Numbered from the stretch's first letter, positions 42,660-52,640 are shown. The stretch is DNA of 64,000 nucleotides from Herbaspirillum sp. WKF16 (GCF_028993615.1 NZ_CP118632.1:2046001-2110000), one strand, 5' to 3'. Made by a program: numbers and translations. The notes: generated from the letters alone by a model not told the origin.

Positions 42660-43835
42660 ATGGCCGACGACAGCGACATGGAGCGGACAGAACCCGCCAC
42701 GAGTAAACGCCTTGAGCGTGCTCGTGAGCAGGGTGATGTACCTCGTTCGCGCGAAATGGCGACCTGCGTGCTGCTGCTGGTGGGCGGCAGCTGCGTCTGG
42801 ATGTTCAGCGGTCCCCTGGTGACCAGCCTGAACCGCCTGATGGTCGCCACCATGAGCTTCGAGCGCGCGGCCGCTTTCGATCCTGTCGTGCTGTTCAACA
42901 TGTTCAGCGCGCATTTCATGGAAATTGTCGTGGCGACAATTCCTCTCGCATTCCTGATGACTTTGGCTGCAATAGCGTCTCCGCTGATGCTGGGAGGTTG
43001 GTTGTTCAACGTCGAGTCGCTGGCGCCGAAGTTCAGCAAGCTCAATCCGATCAGCGGCATCACCAACATGTTTTCCCTGAATTCGCTGGCGGAGCTGGTC
43101 AAGGCGGTACTCAAGACGCTGCTGGTGGGCACCGTCGCCTGGATAGTGATCCGCGGCCAGATCGATGCCGTCATGGGCCTGGGCGTGGAGTCGCTCAAGA
43201 CCGCCAGCAGCCATTCGGCCCATCTGATGTGGATCAGCTTCATCACCATGGTGTCGGCGCTGATTCTGATTGCCATCCTGGACGTGCCTTACCAGATCTG
43301 GAATTACGGCAAGAAGCTGCGCATGACGCGTGAAGAGGTCAAGCAGGAGCACAAGGAGTCCGAAGGCGACCCGCACATCAAGGGCAAGATCCGCGCGATG
43401 CAGCGCGCCATGGCGCGCCGCCGGATGATGTCGGAGGTGCCGACGGCCGACGTGGTGGTCACCAACCCGACCCACTATGCCGTCGCGCTGAAGTACACGG
43501 AAGGCAAGATGGGCGCGCCCAAGGTGGTGGCCAAGGGCTTCGACGATGTCGCCGCCAAGATCCGCGAGGTGGCGCGCGAGAACAAGGTGCCGCTGCTGGA
43601 AGCGCCGCCGCTGGCGCGTGCGCTGCATACCCATACCGAAATCGGCGACGAGATTCCGGAGGCGCTCTACACCGCCGTGGCCGAAGTGCTGGCGTACATC
43701 TTCCAGCTTCGCACCTACGGCCAGTTTGGCGGCAACAGGCCGGTCGAGCCGACCGACCTGAACGTGCCCAAGGAAATGGACCCGGTCACCGCGACCAAGA
43801 AGCCGCGCGGACCACAAAGTAGAACACTGCAGTAA
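42660..43835 (+). CDS. flhB: Flagellar export switch protein FlhB
   Basis: 391 residues. Four membrane helices in the N-terminal part (about 30-210) and a cytoplasmic domain with the self-cleavage motif N269-P-T-H272. It switches export substrate specificity after hook completion. The 42349-42659 gap has no gene; a GCCAATAA near 42585 is not a convincing sigma-28 -10. flhA starts 2 bp after the stop. Confidence 0.96.
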   Translation: MADDSDMERTEPATSKRLERAREQGDVPRSREMATCVLLLVGGSCVWMFSGPLVTSLNRLMVATMSFERAAAFDPVVLFNMFSAHFMEIVVATIPLAFLMTLAAIASPLMLGGWLFNVESLAPKFSKLNPISGITNMFSLNSLAELVKAVLKTLLVGTVAWIVIRGQIDAVMGLGVESLKTASSHSAHLMWISFITMVSALILIAILDVPYQIWNYGKKLRMTREEVKQEHKESEGDPHIKGKIRAMQRAMARRRMMSEVPTADVVVTNPTHYAVALKYTEGKMGAPKVVAKGFDDVAAKIREVARENKVPLLEAPPLARALHTHTEIGDEIPEALYTAVAEVLAYIFQLRTYGQFGGNRPVEPTDLNVPKEMDPVTATKKPRGPQSRTLQ

Positions 43836-43837
43836 CT

Positions 43838-45946
43838 ATGGCAAAACTGAACACCTTGAAACTGCCGGCCTGGGTGCCGCTGAAAAACGGCAAGGCGCTG
43901 GCTGCGCCGATCCTGATCGTCATGATGCTGGCGATGATGGTGCTGCCGCTGCCGGCTTTCATGCTGGATCTGCTGTTCAGCTTCAACATTTCGCTCTCGG
44001 TCATCGTCCTGATGACCGCCCTCTATACCGTCAAGCCGCTCGACTTCATCGCCTTCCCGGCGGTGCTGCTGGTGTCCACCATGCTGCGCCTGTCGCTCAA
44101 CGTGGCCTCCACCCGCGTCGTGCTGACCGAAGGCCATACCGGCCCGGACGCCGCGGGTAAAGTGATCGAGGCCTTCGGCCACTTCCTGATCGGCGGCAAT
44201 TACACCGTCGGTATCGTGGTGTTCGTCATCCTGACCATCATCAACTTCATGGTGGTCACCAAGGGCGCCGGCCGTATTGCCGAAGTGGGCGCGCGCTTTA
44301 CCCTGGACGCGATGCCCGGCAAGCAAATGGCGATCGACGCCGACCTCAACGCCGGCCTCATCGGCGAACCCGAAGCCCGCGCCCGCCGCAAGGAAGTGGC
44401 GCAGGAGTCGGAGTTCTACGGCGCCATGGACGGCGCCTCGAAATACGTGCGCGGCGACGCCATCGCCGGCATCATCGTGACGGTGGTCAACATCGTCGGC
44501 GGCCTGATCGTGGGGATGGTCCAGCACGACATGGCCTTCGATGCCGCGATCAAGAACTACACGCTGCTGGCCATCGGTGACGGCCTGGTCGCGCAGATTC
44601 CCTCGCTGATCATTTCCACCGCGGCCGGTGTGGTGGTCTCGCGCGTGGCCAACGACCAGGACGTCGGCGGGCAGCTGATCAACCAGCTGTTCGCCAAGCC
44701 GGAAGTGCTCTACATCACGGCGGTCATCATCGGCGGCATGGGCCTGATTCCGGGGATGCCGCATTTCGCCTTCATCCTGCTGGCCGCCGCCATGGCCGGC
44801 GGCGCCTACGCCGTCAGCAAGCGCGCGCAGGAAGCCAAGGACGACAAGGCGCAATCGGAGTCGGGCGCTGCCGCCTCTGCTGCGGCGCCTGCGCAGGAAA
44901 TGGAAGAGGCCACCTGGAGCGACGTCATGCCGGTCGATACGCTCGGCCTGGAAGTGGGATATCGTCTGATTCCGCTGGTGGACAAGTCGCAGGGCGGCGA
45001 GCTGCTCAAGCGGATCAAGGGCATTCGCAAGAAGTTCGCCCAGGAAGTGGGCTTCCTGTCGCCGCCCATCCATATCCGCGACAACCTGGAATTGAAGCCG
45101 TCGGCCTACCGCATCACCCTCAAGGGCGTGGACGTGGGCAAGGGCGAGGCGCATGCCGGCCAGTTCCTGGCGATCAATCCCGGCATGGTCACCGGTCCGC
45201 TGCCGGGCATGATGACCACCGATCCGGCCTTCGGGCTGCCTGCGGTCTGGATCGACAACAGCCTGCGCGAGCAAGCATCCACCATGGGCTACACGGTGGT
45301 CGATGCCGGCACCGTGGTGGCGACCCACCTGAACCACCTGATCACGACCCATGCCGCCGAATTGCTGGGCCGGCAGGAAGTGCAGAGCTTGCTGGATCAC
45401 CTGGCCAAGGACGCGCCCAAGCTGGTCGAAGACCTGGTGCCGAAGATGTTGCCGCTGGGTACGTTGCAGAAAGTGTTGCAGAACCTCCTCATCGAGGGCG
45501 TGCATATTCGCGATATGCGCACTATTATCGAAACCTTGGCCGAACATGTGGCGCGCAGCCAGGAGCCCAGCGAGCTGACGGCAATCGTGCGTATCGCCCT
45601 GGGTCGCGCCATCGTGCAGCAGATCTTCCCGGGCGAGAGCGAGTTGCCTGTCATGGCGCTGGACGCCAAGCTCGAGCGCCTGCTGATGCAGGCGCTGCAG
45701 GCCAGCGGCGACAGCGGCGGCATCGAGCCCGGCCTGGCCGATTCGCTGGTGATGCAGGCCGAGCAGGCCGCGCAGCGCCAGGAGCAGATGGGGTTGCCGG
45801 CCGTATTGCTGGTATCCGGGCCGTTGCGTACATTGATGGCGCGTTTCCTGCGTCGCGCTCTGCCTAATTTGCGCGTGCTGTCGCACGCTGAAGTTCCTGA
45901 ATCGAAAACGATTAAAGTTACCAGCCTAGTTGGAGGGCAAGCATGA
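43838..45946 (+). CDS. flhA: Flagellar export gate protein FlhA
   Basis: 702 residues, normal for the family. N-terminal membrane part with the conserved FHIPEP-type region KMVIDADLNAGLI-like (KQMAIDADLNAGLI), and a cytoplasmic C-terminal substrate-docking domain. It uses proton motive force for export. ATGA overlap with flhF. Confidence 0.96.
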   Translation: MAKLNTLKLPAWVPLKNGKALAAPILIVMMLAMMVLPLPAFMLDLLFSFNISLSVIVLMTALYTVKPLDFIAFPAVLLVSTMLRLSLNVASTRVVLTEGHTGPDAAGKVIEAFGHFLIGGNYTVGIVVFVILTIINFMVVTKGAGRIAEVGARFTLDAMPGKQMAIDADLNAGLIGEPEARARRKEVAQESEFYGAMDGASKYVRGDAIAGIIVTVVNIVGGLIVGMVQHDMAFDAAIKNYTLLAIGDGLVAQIPSLIISTAAGVVVSRVANDQDVGGQLINQLFAKPEVLYITAVIIGGMGLIPGMPHFAFILLAAAMAGGAYAVSKRAQEAKDDKAQSESGAAASAAAPAQEMEEATWSDVMPVDTLGLEVGYRLIPLVDKSQGGELLKRIKGIRKKFAQEVGFLSPPIHIRDNLELKPSAYRITLKGVDVGKGEAHAGQFLAINPGMVTGPLPGMMTTDPAFGLPAVWIDNSLREQASTMGYTVVDAGTVVATHLNHLITTHAAELLGRQEVQSLLDHLAKDAPKLVEDLVPKMLPLGTLQKVLQNLLIEGVHIRDMRTIIETLAEHVARSQEPSELTAIVRIALGRAIVQQIFPGESELPVMALDAKLERLLMQALQASGDSGGIEPGLADSLVMQAEQAAQRQEQMGLPAVLLVSGPLRTLMARFLRRALPNLRVLSHAEVPESKTIKVTSLVGGQA

Positions 45947-47433
45947 ACGTCAAGAAATTTATCGCCAATTCGTCTCGCGAGGCGTGGCGCCAGGTTCGCG
46001 AAGCGTTGGGTCCGGACGCGGTCATCCTCTCCAACCGCAATATTCCCGATGGCGTGGAAATCCTCGCCATGGCCAACGAGGACATGACCACCCTGGTCGG
46101 TCCCAACGGTACGCGACAGGTGCCCGGTGCCGCGCAGGCCGCCTCGCTGCAGCAGCAGTCCGGCCTGCCCCCGGCGCAGCAGCCCAAGCGGCCGGCCTTG
46201 CTTTCTTCCCCGATTGCCCAGCAGCCGGCTCGCGCCAAGCGTCCCGAAGATGCGCCGCTGCTCAATCAGCAGGCGCTGGGCCGCATCCCGGCACGCGACG
46301 CGGAGCAGGTTCCGGCCGCCGATGCGCGCGTGTGGCGCAGCCGCGGCAGCGACAGCGACGGCAATCGCCGGCGTGAGGCGGCCGACGCGCAGGAGCAAGA
46401 CCAGGACCAGGATCAGCGCCCGCGTTCGGCCCTGCCTGAGTTCGACGGCAAGGACTACGATGAGATCCTGTCCGAAGTGATGACCGAAATCCGCTCCATG
46501 CGCGGCGTGCTGGAAACCCAGCTGGCGGAGATCTCCTGGGGCGGCGCGCAGAAGCGCGAACCGCTCAAGGGCCAGGTCATGAAGGAAATGCTGGCGGCCG
46601 GCTTCTCGGCCAGCCTGTCGCGCCTGATCACCGAGAACCTGCCGACCAACTCGAAGTCGCAAGACATCATGTTCTGGGTCAAGTCGGTGCTGGCGCGCAA
46701 CCTGAGCACGCTGGGCAACGAAAACGAACTGCTGGAAAACGGCGGCGTGTTCGCGCTGGTCGGCCCGACCGGCGTGGGCAAGACTACCACCACGGCCAAG
46801 CTGGCGGCGCGCTGCGTGATGCGTCACGGCTCCGGCAAGCTGGCGCTGATCACCACCGACGGCTACCGTATCGGCGGCTACGAGCAACTGCGCATCTACG
46901 GCAAGATCCTGGGTGTGATGGTGCACTCGGTCAAGGATGAAACCGACCTGCGCATCGCGCTGGAAGAGCTGAAGGGCAAGCACACCGTGCTGATCGATAC
47001 CGCAGGCGTCGGCCAGCGCGACCAGATGGTGGCCGAGCAGGATGCCATGCTGGCCGGCGCCGGCGTGGACATCAAGCGCCTGCTGTGCCTGAACTCCACG
47101 GCCACCGGCGGCACCCTCAACGAAGTGATCCACGCCTACTCGAAGTCGGGCCTGGCCGGCTGCATCATCACCAAGCTGGATGAAGCGGCCACCATCGGCA
47201 ACGTGCTCGACGTGGTGATCCGCCACAAGCTCAACCTGCACTATGTGGCCAACGGACAGCGCGTGCCGGAAGACCTGCACGTGGCCAACAAGCTCTACCT
47301 TGCCGATCGCGCCTTCAAGCAAAAGCGCGAGACCGCGCCGTTCGAATTCCAGGAGGGCGAGTTACCGGGCGTAGTCGGCCCGACGGCCCTGTCCATGAAT
47401 GACAAAGGCCTGCGCGAGGTGAGCTTTGGCTAG
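45943..47433 (+). CDS. flhF: Flagellar placement GTPase FlhF
   Basis: 496 residues. A variable Gln/Ala/Arg-rich B domain (about 60-165), then an SRP-type G domain with P-loop GPTGVGKT (274-281), DTAGVGQRDQ and TKLDEAATIG. It directs polar flagellar placement and works with FlhG. It overlaps flhG by 8 bp. Confidence 0.95.
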   Translation: MNVKKFIANSSREAWRQVREALGPDAVILSNRNIPDGVEILAMANEDMTTLVGPNGTRQVPGAAQAASLQQQSGLPPAQQPKRPALLSSPIAQQPARAKRPEDAPLLNQQALGRIPARDAEQVPAADARVWRSRGSDSDGNRRREAADAQEQDQDQDQRPRSALPEFDGKDYDEILSEVMTEIRSMRGVLETQLAEISWGGAQKREPLKGQVMKEMLAAGFSASLSRLITENLPTNSKSQDIMFWVKSVLARNLSTLGNENELLENGGVFALVGPTGVGKTTTTAKLAARCVMRHGSGKLALITTDGYRIGGYEQLRIYGKILGVMVHSVKDETDLRIALEELKGKHTVLIDTAGVGQRDQMVAEQDAMLAGAGVDIKRLLCLNSTATGGTLNEVIHAYSKSGLAGCIITKLDEAATIGNVLDVVIRHKLNLHYVANGQRVPEDLHVANKLYLADRAFKQKRETAPFEFQEGELPGVVGPTALSMNDKGLREVSFG

Positions 47434-48268
47434 TTACGACTTTGACCAGGCGGCAGGCCTGCGCCGGATGCTGGAGCGTCCGGTGCCGCGCCTGTTCACC
47501 TTCTTTTCCGTTCTCGGCGAGGAAGACAAGAGCGCCACGCTGATCAACCTGGCGGCGTCGATCTCGCAGTCGGGTCACAACGTGCTGGTGGTCGATGGCG
47601 GAGTCGCCTCGTCCGGCCTGCTCACTCGCATCGGGCTGCGCCACGATGTCGCCACCCTGCAGGAAGTTGCGCAAAAAGAACGCTCCATGCACGAGGCCAT
47701 GCGGCTGTTGCCTGAAGGCTTCTCGATGGCGCGCATCGCCCGCCGCACCGTACCTTCGGCCGCCAATCCCCAGGCCGGCCGGTTGGCCGAGATCTTTGAC
47801 GCCCTGATTGAACAAGCTGAAATTACGCTGGTCAACGGAGTATTGGCGGACGACCAGTCGCTGCCGGTGTCGACCATGGAAATGGGCGAAATCATCATCC
47901 AGGTCTCGACGACAGCCTCATCCATCAAGGCGGCCTACGTGCTGCTGAAGAGCTTGAGCGACCGGCTCGGTCGTCGTCCCTTCAGCCTCATCGTCAACGA
48001 CGCCACCGAGGCGGAGGCGCAAACGGTGTATGCGAACATGGCGCAGGCTGCCAGCCGTTATCTGGCGGCGCAATTGAATTTCCTCGGATCGATTCCTGCC
48101 GATGAGCATATTCGGCGGGCTTGCGGCCAAGGCAGGGCGGTGATGGACGTGTTCCCGTTCGCGGGCGCTACCATTGCCTTCCACCGCCTGGCCAAACGTT
48201 TTGTAGCGCCGGAAGCGGCGCGCAGCACTTACGGCATGGCAACCGATGGTGCGAGTCTCGGAGTGTGA
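47426..48268 (+). CDS. flhG: FlhG/FleN-like MinD-type protein with degenerate P-loop
   Basis: 280 residues from a TTG at 47426 with GAGGTGA at good spacing. The position between flhF and fliA, the VLVVDGG-type strand and the general layout fit FlhG. However, the expected KGGVGKT deviant Walker A is replaced by VLGEEDKSAT (Lys35 kept, Gly residues lost), and the DADLG-type motif reads VVDGGVA. ATP binding may be lost, and regulation of FlhF could therefore differ. Confidence 0.8.
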   Translation: MASYDFDQAAGLRRMLERPVPRLFTFFSVLGEEDKSATLINLAASISQSGHNVLVVDGGVASSGLLTRIGLRHDVATLQEVAQKERSMHEAMRLLPEGFSMARIARRTVPSAANPQAGRLAEIFDALIEQAEITLVNGVLADDQSLPVSTMEMGEIIIQVSTTASSIKAAYVLLKSLSDRLGRRPFSLIVNDATEAEAQTVYANMAQAASRYLAAQLNFLGSIPADEHIRRACGQGRAVMDVFPFAGATIAFHRLAKRFVAPEAARSTYGMATDGASLGV

Positions 48269-48273
48269 CGTGC

Positions 48274-49011
48274 ATGTATAACGTCAAGGGAAAAACAGGC
48301 AAGAATGATTTGTTGCAGCTGCATGCGCCGCTGGTCAAGAAGCTGGCGCATCAGCTGAAGGCAAAATTGCCCCCTAGCGTCGAGGTGGATGACCTGATTC
48401 AGGCTGGCATGATGGGCTTGCTGGATGCCGTCAATCGTTACGAGGAAACCCACGGCGCCCAGTTTGAAACCTACGCCGTGCAGCGCATCCGCGGCGCCAT
48501 GCTGGATGAGCTGCGCAGCAGCGACTGGCTGCCGCGCAGCATCCGCCAGAATGCGCGCAAGGTGGAAGAGGCCTTGCAATCGCTGCTGCAGCAGCTGGGG
48601 CGCCCGCCCCAGGAAAACGAAGTGGCCCAGCACATGAAGATGAGCCTGGTCGAGTACCAGGCCCTGCTCACCGAGTGCGGCGGCCACCAGCTGATCTATT
48701 ACGAGGACTTCCACGACGACGATGGCGGACACGAGCATTTTCTCGATCGCTATCAGTCCAGCGCCGGCTCGGATGATCCGCTGCAGAACCTGATCAATGG
48801 CGGTTTTCGCGAGGCGGTGGTGGAGTCCATCCGCGCCTTGCCGGAGCGCGAGCAGATCCTGATGGGTTTGTACTATGAGCAGGAGATGAACCTGAAGGAA
48901 ATCGGCGCCGTGATGGGGGTGTCGGAGTCGCGCGTGTGCCAGCTGCACAGCCAGGCGATTTCGCGCATGCGCTCCTATCTGCGCGAGCACTCCTGGACGG
49001 GGGTGGCGTGA
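48274..49011 (+). CDS. fliA: Flagellar sigma factor 28 FliA
   Basis: 245 residues from the ATG at 48274. Sigma regions 2 (VDDLIQAGMMGLLDAVNRY), 3 and 4 (LYYEQEMNLKEIGAVMGVSESRVCQLHSQ) are in order. It transcribes late flagellar genes such as flgM and flgKL here, and is held by FlgM until export. A bidirectional terminator follows. Confidence 0.96.
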   Translation: MYNVKGKTGKNDLLQLHAPLVKKLAHQLKAKLPPSVEVDDLIQAGMMGLLDAVNRYEETHGAQFETYAVQRIRGAMLDELRSSDWLPRSIRQNARKVEEALQSLLQQLGRPPQENEVAQHMKMSLVEYQALLTECGGHQLIYYEDFHDDDGGHEHFLDRYQSSAGSDDPLQNLINGGFREAVVESIRALPEREQILMGLYYEQEMNLKEIGAVMGVSESRVCQLHSQAISRMRSYLREHSWTGVA

Positions 49012-49050
49012 AGCCGGCGCATTGAGCGGATGCTCCGCTTGTCCAAGCAA

Positions 49051-49078
49051 AAAGCCCGGCATTGCCGGGCTTTCTTGT
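49051..49078. terminator. Bidirectional terminator between fliA and flgN
   Basis: Perfect stem AAAGCCCGGC/GCCGGGCTTT with ATT loop between convergent genes. Confidence 0.85.
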
Positions 49079-49099
49079 TTGCGGTCCAGTGTTTGCCGG

Positions 49100-49561
49100 T
49101 CAGACTACGCCGAGCCGTCGGCCGCTGGACTTGATGCTGTTCTGGCCGTCGGGGCCGTAGAAGTTGCCGGTGCCGGTCTTGCCTTGCAGGATGGTCAGGG
49201 CGCCCTGGTTGACCGACAGCTTCTTGCCGATCAGGATGCCGTTGACGCGATTGACTTCCTTGGCGTCCTGGGCCAGTTCGAACAGGTCGGCCCAGATATC
49301 CTTGTCGGCATCCGAACCTTGCTCATTCATCCAGCGTTGCATGCCGGCTTCGTCCTCGGTATAGCCGATGCTGGCCAGGAGCTGGTGGCGATTGCCGGCC
49401 AGTGTGGTCATTTCGGCAACCAGCGAGGCTTTTTCGGAGATGATGTCGGTTACGCCTTCGGCCGAGGTTTCCGCCAACAAGGCCTGCTCCTGGCGGAGCT
49501 TTTCGACCAGGCGAACCAATGCCGCCTTTTCCTGGGGGAGACTGCTTGCGGGATTGCTCAT
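49100..49561 (-). CDS. flgN: Flagellar export chaperone FlgN
   Basis: 153 residues, almost all helical (EKAALVRLVEKLRQEQALLAE), ending GRRLGVV. Size, composition and the place downstream of flgM fit FlgN, which chaperones FlgK and FlgL. Read with flgM from the sigma-28 promoter at 49968-49994. Confidence 0.85.
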   Translation of the reverse strand: MSNPASSLPQEKAALVRLVEKLRQEQALLAETSAEGVTDIISEKASLVAEMTTLAGNRHQLLASIGYTEDEAGMQRWMNEQGSDADKDIWADLFELAQDAKEVNRVNGILIGKKLSVNQGALTILQGKTGTGNFYGPDGQNSIKSSGRRLGVV

Positions 49562-49592
49562 GCCGATTCCGTGTAAAGCGTCTGGGACGAGG

Positions 49593-49916
49593 TCAGGCCT
49601 TGCGCGCGCTGATCAGCGTCTTGACGGTATCGAGCAGGCCGGTCGCGACTTTCTCGGGATCAACCTGGAAGGTGCCGTTGGCGATGGCGGCCTTGATCTC
49701 GGCAACTTTCTTCGCGTCGAAGCTGCCGTTGCTGCCGCTGGCCTTGGTTTCGAGCGTCTGGTAAGTCGACGAGAGGCGCACGCTGTCCGATGCGGCTGCC
49801 GTTGCGGCCGCGGAGTTGCCGGCCGTTGCACCGGCTTGGGCGCCATTGCGCGGCTGTGCCGGGGTCTGCTCGGTAGTGCGTCCGGCGGCGGATTTCAGGG
49901 CGTCATTAACGTTCAC
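49593..49916 (-). CDS. flgM: Anti-sigma-28 factor FlgM
   Basis: 107 residues from the GTG at 49916 with AAGGA upstream. A disordered, Ala/Gln/Thr-rich N-terminal half and the C-terminal sigma-binding helix pattern (VAEIKAAIANGTFQVDPEKVATGLL). It blocks FliA until exported through the finished hook. Confidence 0.92.
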   Translation of the reverse strand: MNVNDALKSAAGRTTEQTPAQPRNGAQAGATAGNSAAATAAASDSVRLSSTYQTLETKASGSNGSFDAKKVAEIKAAIANGTFQVDPEKVATGLLDTVKTLISARKA

Positions 49917-49967
49917 GGCAGTATTCCTTGTAGGGTGGGGGCGCAATGCACCCGCCTGTCGCTCTGA

Positions 49968-49994
49968 TTATCGGCCATTTCTTCGCAAACTTTA
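49968..49994 (-). promoter_or_regulatory. Sigma-28 promoter of flgMN
   Basis: On the minus strand TAAA (49991-49994), exactly 15 nt, GCCGATAA (49968-49975): a perfect match to the enterobacterial FliA consensus. It lies 52 bp upstream of the flgM start. Confidence 0.9.
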
Positions 49995-50081
49995 ATACCG
50001 GAGGCCCTAAATTTAGGCCTTGGACGCATTTTTCTTTACAAGCCCGGCGCAGAGAATTCCCATCGGAATCATTTCCGTATA

Positions 50082-50816
50082 TCAATAGTTGATTTCCAGG
50101 ATTCCGCCGGCCTTCGCGATGCCGCTGACGACTTGTCCTGCCGCCGTGCGGGCTTGCGCCATCTGGCCTTCGGTGGCATTGGTCAGCGCGCGCGCTTCGG
50201 TGGAAATCTGGAATCCCGGGCCGTTGGAAATGACCCGCACCGCCTGGCCTTGCTGCACCACGCGCTGGTTGCGGATCGAATCCATGCGCAGCGGAGTGCC
50301 GGCGCGCACCGACATGGCGGCCACCCGTCCGACGGCCTGCGCTTCTTCGGTGATGACGCCGTTGGGCAGGCTGGACATGTCGCCGCGCACGCGGGTCACA
50401 TCGCTCAGGCTGATGGTCTGGCCCTGTACCAGCGGCACGGCGGCGACCAGATAATCGGAAATGACCTGGACGCTGGCGCGCACGTAGATGGTCCACGGCG
50501 AGGGCGCCACGCATTTGATGCCGATGGTGGTCTTGCCCCACAGGCGCGCGCCGTTGGGCATGAAGGCTTGCGGCTCCAGGCAGGCGGCCAGGTTCAGGCG
50601 CTGGTCGACCGGGTCGACCTCGATCGTCACGCTGCCCGGCAGGCCGGATGTCTGGCTTTTCAGGAACTGCTCGGCCGTTTGTTGCAGCACCGTCAAGTTT
50701 TGACGCTGGGGGCTGTTGGGGTCGTTTTGCGCGAATGCGGCGGCGCCGGCAGTGACGCCGAGCGCCAGCAAGGCGAGGGCGGCGACGCTGCGCAAGGCGC
50801 GGAGAGGGTGTTTCAT
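50082..50816 (-). CDS. flgA: P-ring assembly chaperone FlgA
   Basis: 244 residues from the ATG at 50816. Signal peptide (about 1-30, ALLALGVTAGAAAFA) and a C-terminal SAF-type domain (about 125-240: RVRGDMSSLP, VIRAGTPLR-like, RVVQQGQAVRVIS, GGILEINY). Aids FlgI polymerisation in the periplasm. The 210-bp gap to flgB should contain the divergent promoters, but none is clear to me. Confidence 0.93.
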   Translation of the reverse strand: MKHPLRALRSVAALALLALGVTAGAAAFAQNDPNSPQRQNLTVLQQTAEQFLKSQTSGLPGSVTIEVDPVDQRLNLAACLEPQAFMPNGARLWGKTTIGIKCVAPSPWTIYVRASVQVISDYLVAAVPLVQGQTISLSDVTRVRGDMSSLPNGVITEEAQAVGRVAAMSVRAGTPLRMDSIRNQRVVQQGQAVRVISNGPGFQISTEARALTNATEGQMAQARTAAGQVVSGIAKAGGILEINY

Positions 50817-51026
50817 TTTATGCAACTCGCCCCAAACGGGGCATTGGCGAATCTTGGCAGCAATGTTACTTCGCGCGCACGAGGTCAAAAGCAGAAACAG
50901 GGGAGGCTTTTCTCTGCTTATCGCCCATTAGAGATCCGGGGTGGAACGTATGATCAAGCCTACGTAATTCCATCATCGGCGCAGTCCGCTGGAACTTGAG
51001 CGGCGCCCGTATTCCTGGAGGACCTG

Positions 51027-51455
51027 ATGGTCTCTAAGCTCGACGACTTCTTTCGCTTCAATGAACTGGCGCTGAACCTGCGCGCCCAGCGCCAGCAATT
51101 GATTGCCTCCAACATTGCCAATGCGGACACGCCCAACTACAAGGCGCGCGACATCAATTTCGCCGACACCTTGAAGAACGCGCTGGACAACAAGGCCGCC
51201 GCGATGCCGCCGCTGGAGCTGGCGCGCACCACCGCGTCCCACGTGGCGGGCACGGCCGTCGGTTCGGGCGAGGGCAGCATCGGCGGTTCGCCCCTGCTGT
51301 ACCGCAAGCCGGACCAGGGCAGCGTGGACGGCAATACGGTCGACCTCGACGTCGAGCGCAATGAATTCGTCGACAACGGCATCCGCTACGAAGCCGGCGT
51401 CACTGCAGTCAATGGCCAGATCAAGGCCATGATCAACGCCATCCAACCGGGTTAA
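51027..51455 (+). CDS. flgB: Proximal rod protein FlgB
   Basis: 142 residues with GGAGG upstream. Conserved N-terminal motif ([21 protein letters not shown]) and C-terminal helix (VNGQIKAMINAIQ). First of the rod genes; it forms the rod with FlgC, FlgF and FlgG. Confidence 0.95.
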   Translation: MVSKLDDFFRFNELALNLRAQRQQLIASNIANADTPNYKARDINFADTLKNALDNKAAAMPPLELARTTASHVAGTAVGSGEGSIGGSPLLYRKPDQGSVDGNTVDLDVERNEFVDNGIRYEAGVTAVNGQIKAMINAIQPG

Positions 51456-51461
51456 TAAGCC

Positions 51462-51866
51462 ATGTCCCTTTCCAATATCTTCAATGTTGCCGGTTCGGCC
51501 ATGAGCGCGCAGTCGCAGCGCCTCAACGCCACCGCCAGCAATATCGCCAACGCCGACAGCGCCACCAGCCCGGACGGCACGCCCTACAAGGCCAAGCAGG
51601 TGGTGTTCCAGGCCATCCCGGTGGGCGGCGTCAAGGACAGCGGCGTCAAGGTCGCGGCAGTGGTCGAAGACCAGGCCCCGCCCAAGCTGATCTACGATCC
51701 GAAGCATCCGATGGCCGACGCCAACGGCTACGTGGCCATGCCCAATGTCAATCCGGTCGAGGAAATGGTCAACATGATCTCGGCTTCCCGCTCGTACCAG
51801 ACCAACGTGGAAACGATGAACACCGCGAAGGCCATGCTGGTTAAAACCCTTACTATCGGTCAATAG
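51462..51866 (+). CDS. flgC: Rod protein FlgC
   Basis: 134 residues. N-terminal [21 protein letters not shown] and C-terminal [21 protein letters not shown] rod/hook motifs. It follows flgB by 6 bp. Confidence 0.95.
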   Translation: MSLSNIFNVAGSAMSAQSQRLNATASNIANADSATSPDGTPYKAKQVVFQAIPVGGVKDSGVKVAAVVEDQAPPKLIYDPKHPMADANGYVAMPNVNPVEEMVNMISASRSYQTNVETMNTAKAMLVKTLTIGQ

Positions 51867-51877
51867 GAATCAACGCC

Positions 51878-52600
51878 ATGACAACCGTCTCCAGCGACCT
51901 GCTGAACACCATGAACGGCACGAGCGGCACCAGCTCGTCCAGCAGCACCAGCAGCCTCAACGACAACAGCCCGGACGCCATCCAGAACCGCTTCCTGACG
52001 CTGCTGATCGCGCAGATGAAGAACCAGGATCCCAGCAACCCGATGGACAACTCGCAGATGACCACCCAGATGGCGCAGCTGTCGACGGTGTCGGGCATCA
52101 GCCAGTTGAACAGCACGCTGTCGACCCTGATGGGCAACCTGAGCTCCTCGCAGGGACTGCAGTCGGCCAACATGATCGGCCACAGCGTGTTTGCCCCGGG
52201 CAACAACATCCAGCTGACCTCGGACACCACCAAGGCCGACGACGGCACCGAAACCACCACGCAAAAGGCGGTGTTCGGCGTGCAGCTCGATTCGACCGCG
52301 TCGTCGGTCATCGTCACCGTCAAGGATTCCACCGGCGCCGTGGTGCGCACGATGGACCTGGGCACGCAGCCTGCCGGCACCGCGCCGGTGATCTGGGACG
52401 GCACCAACGACGCCGGCGGCAAGGCTGCCGACGGCAAGTACACCTTCACCGTCACCGCGTCCAACAACGGCACCGCCGTCAATGCGACCGCGCTGGCATT
52501 CGGCACGGTGGCCAGCGTCACGACCGCCTCCGACGGCGTCAAACTGAACGTCTCCAACATCGGCACCATCAAGCCGACCGATGTTGTGCAAATTCTTTAA
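51878..52600 (+). CDS. flgD: Hook-capping protein FlgD
   Basis: 240 residues. The N-terminal FLTLLIAQMKNQDPSNPMDN motif is diagnostic, with a FLIN-like fold and FlgD Ig-like C-terminal part (WDGTNDAGGKAADGKY). It caps the growing hook. Confidence 0.95.
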   Translation: MTTVSSDLLNTMNGTSGTSSSSSTSSLNDNSPDAIQNRFLTLLIAQMKNQDPSNPMDNSQMTTQMAQLSTVSGISQLNSTLSTLMGNLSSSQGLQSANMIGHSVFAPGNNIQLTSDTTKADDGTETTTQKAVFGVQLDSTASSVIVTVKDSTGAVVRTMDLGTQPAGTAPVIWDGTNDAGGKAADGKYTFTVTASNNGTAVNATALAFGTVASVTTASDGVKLNVSNIGTIKPTDVVQIL

Positions 52601-52640
52601 TCGTTATTACCGACAACTTTCGGGGTAAAAGGGGTATCAC

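Noticed and set aside
43715..45886. Long minus-strand open frame opposite flhA
   Set aside because: Shadow of flhA; composition is His/Asp/Arg-rich and typical of antisense high-G+C frames.
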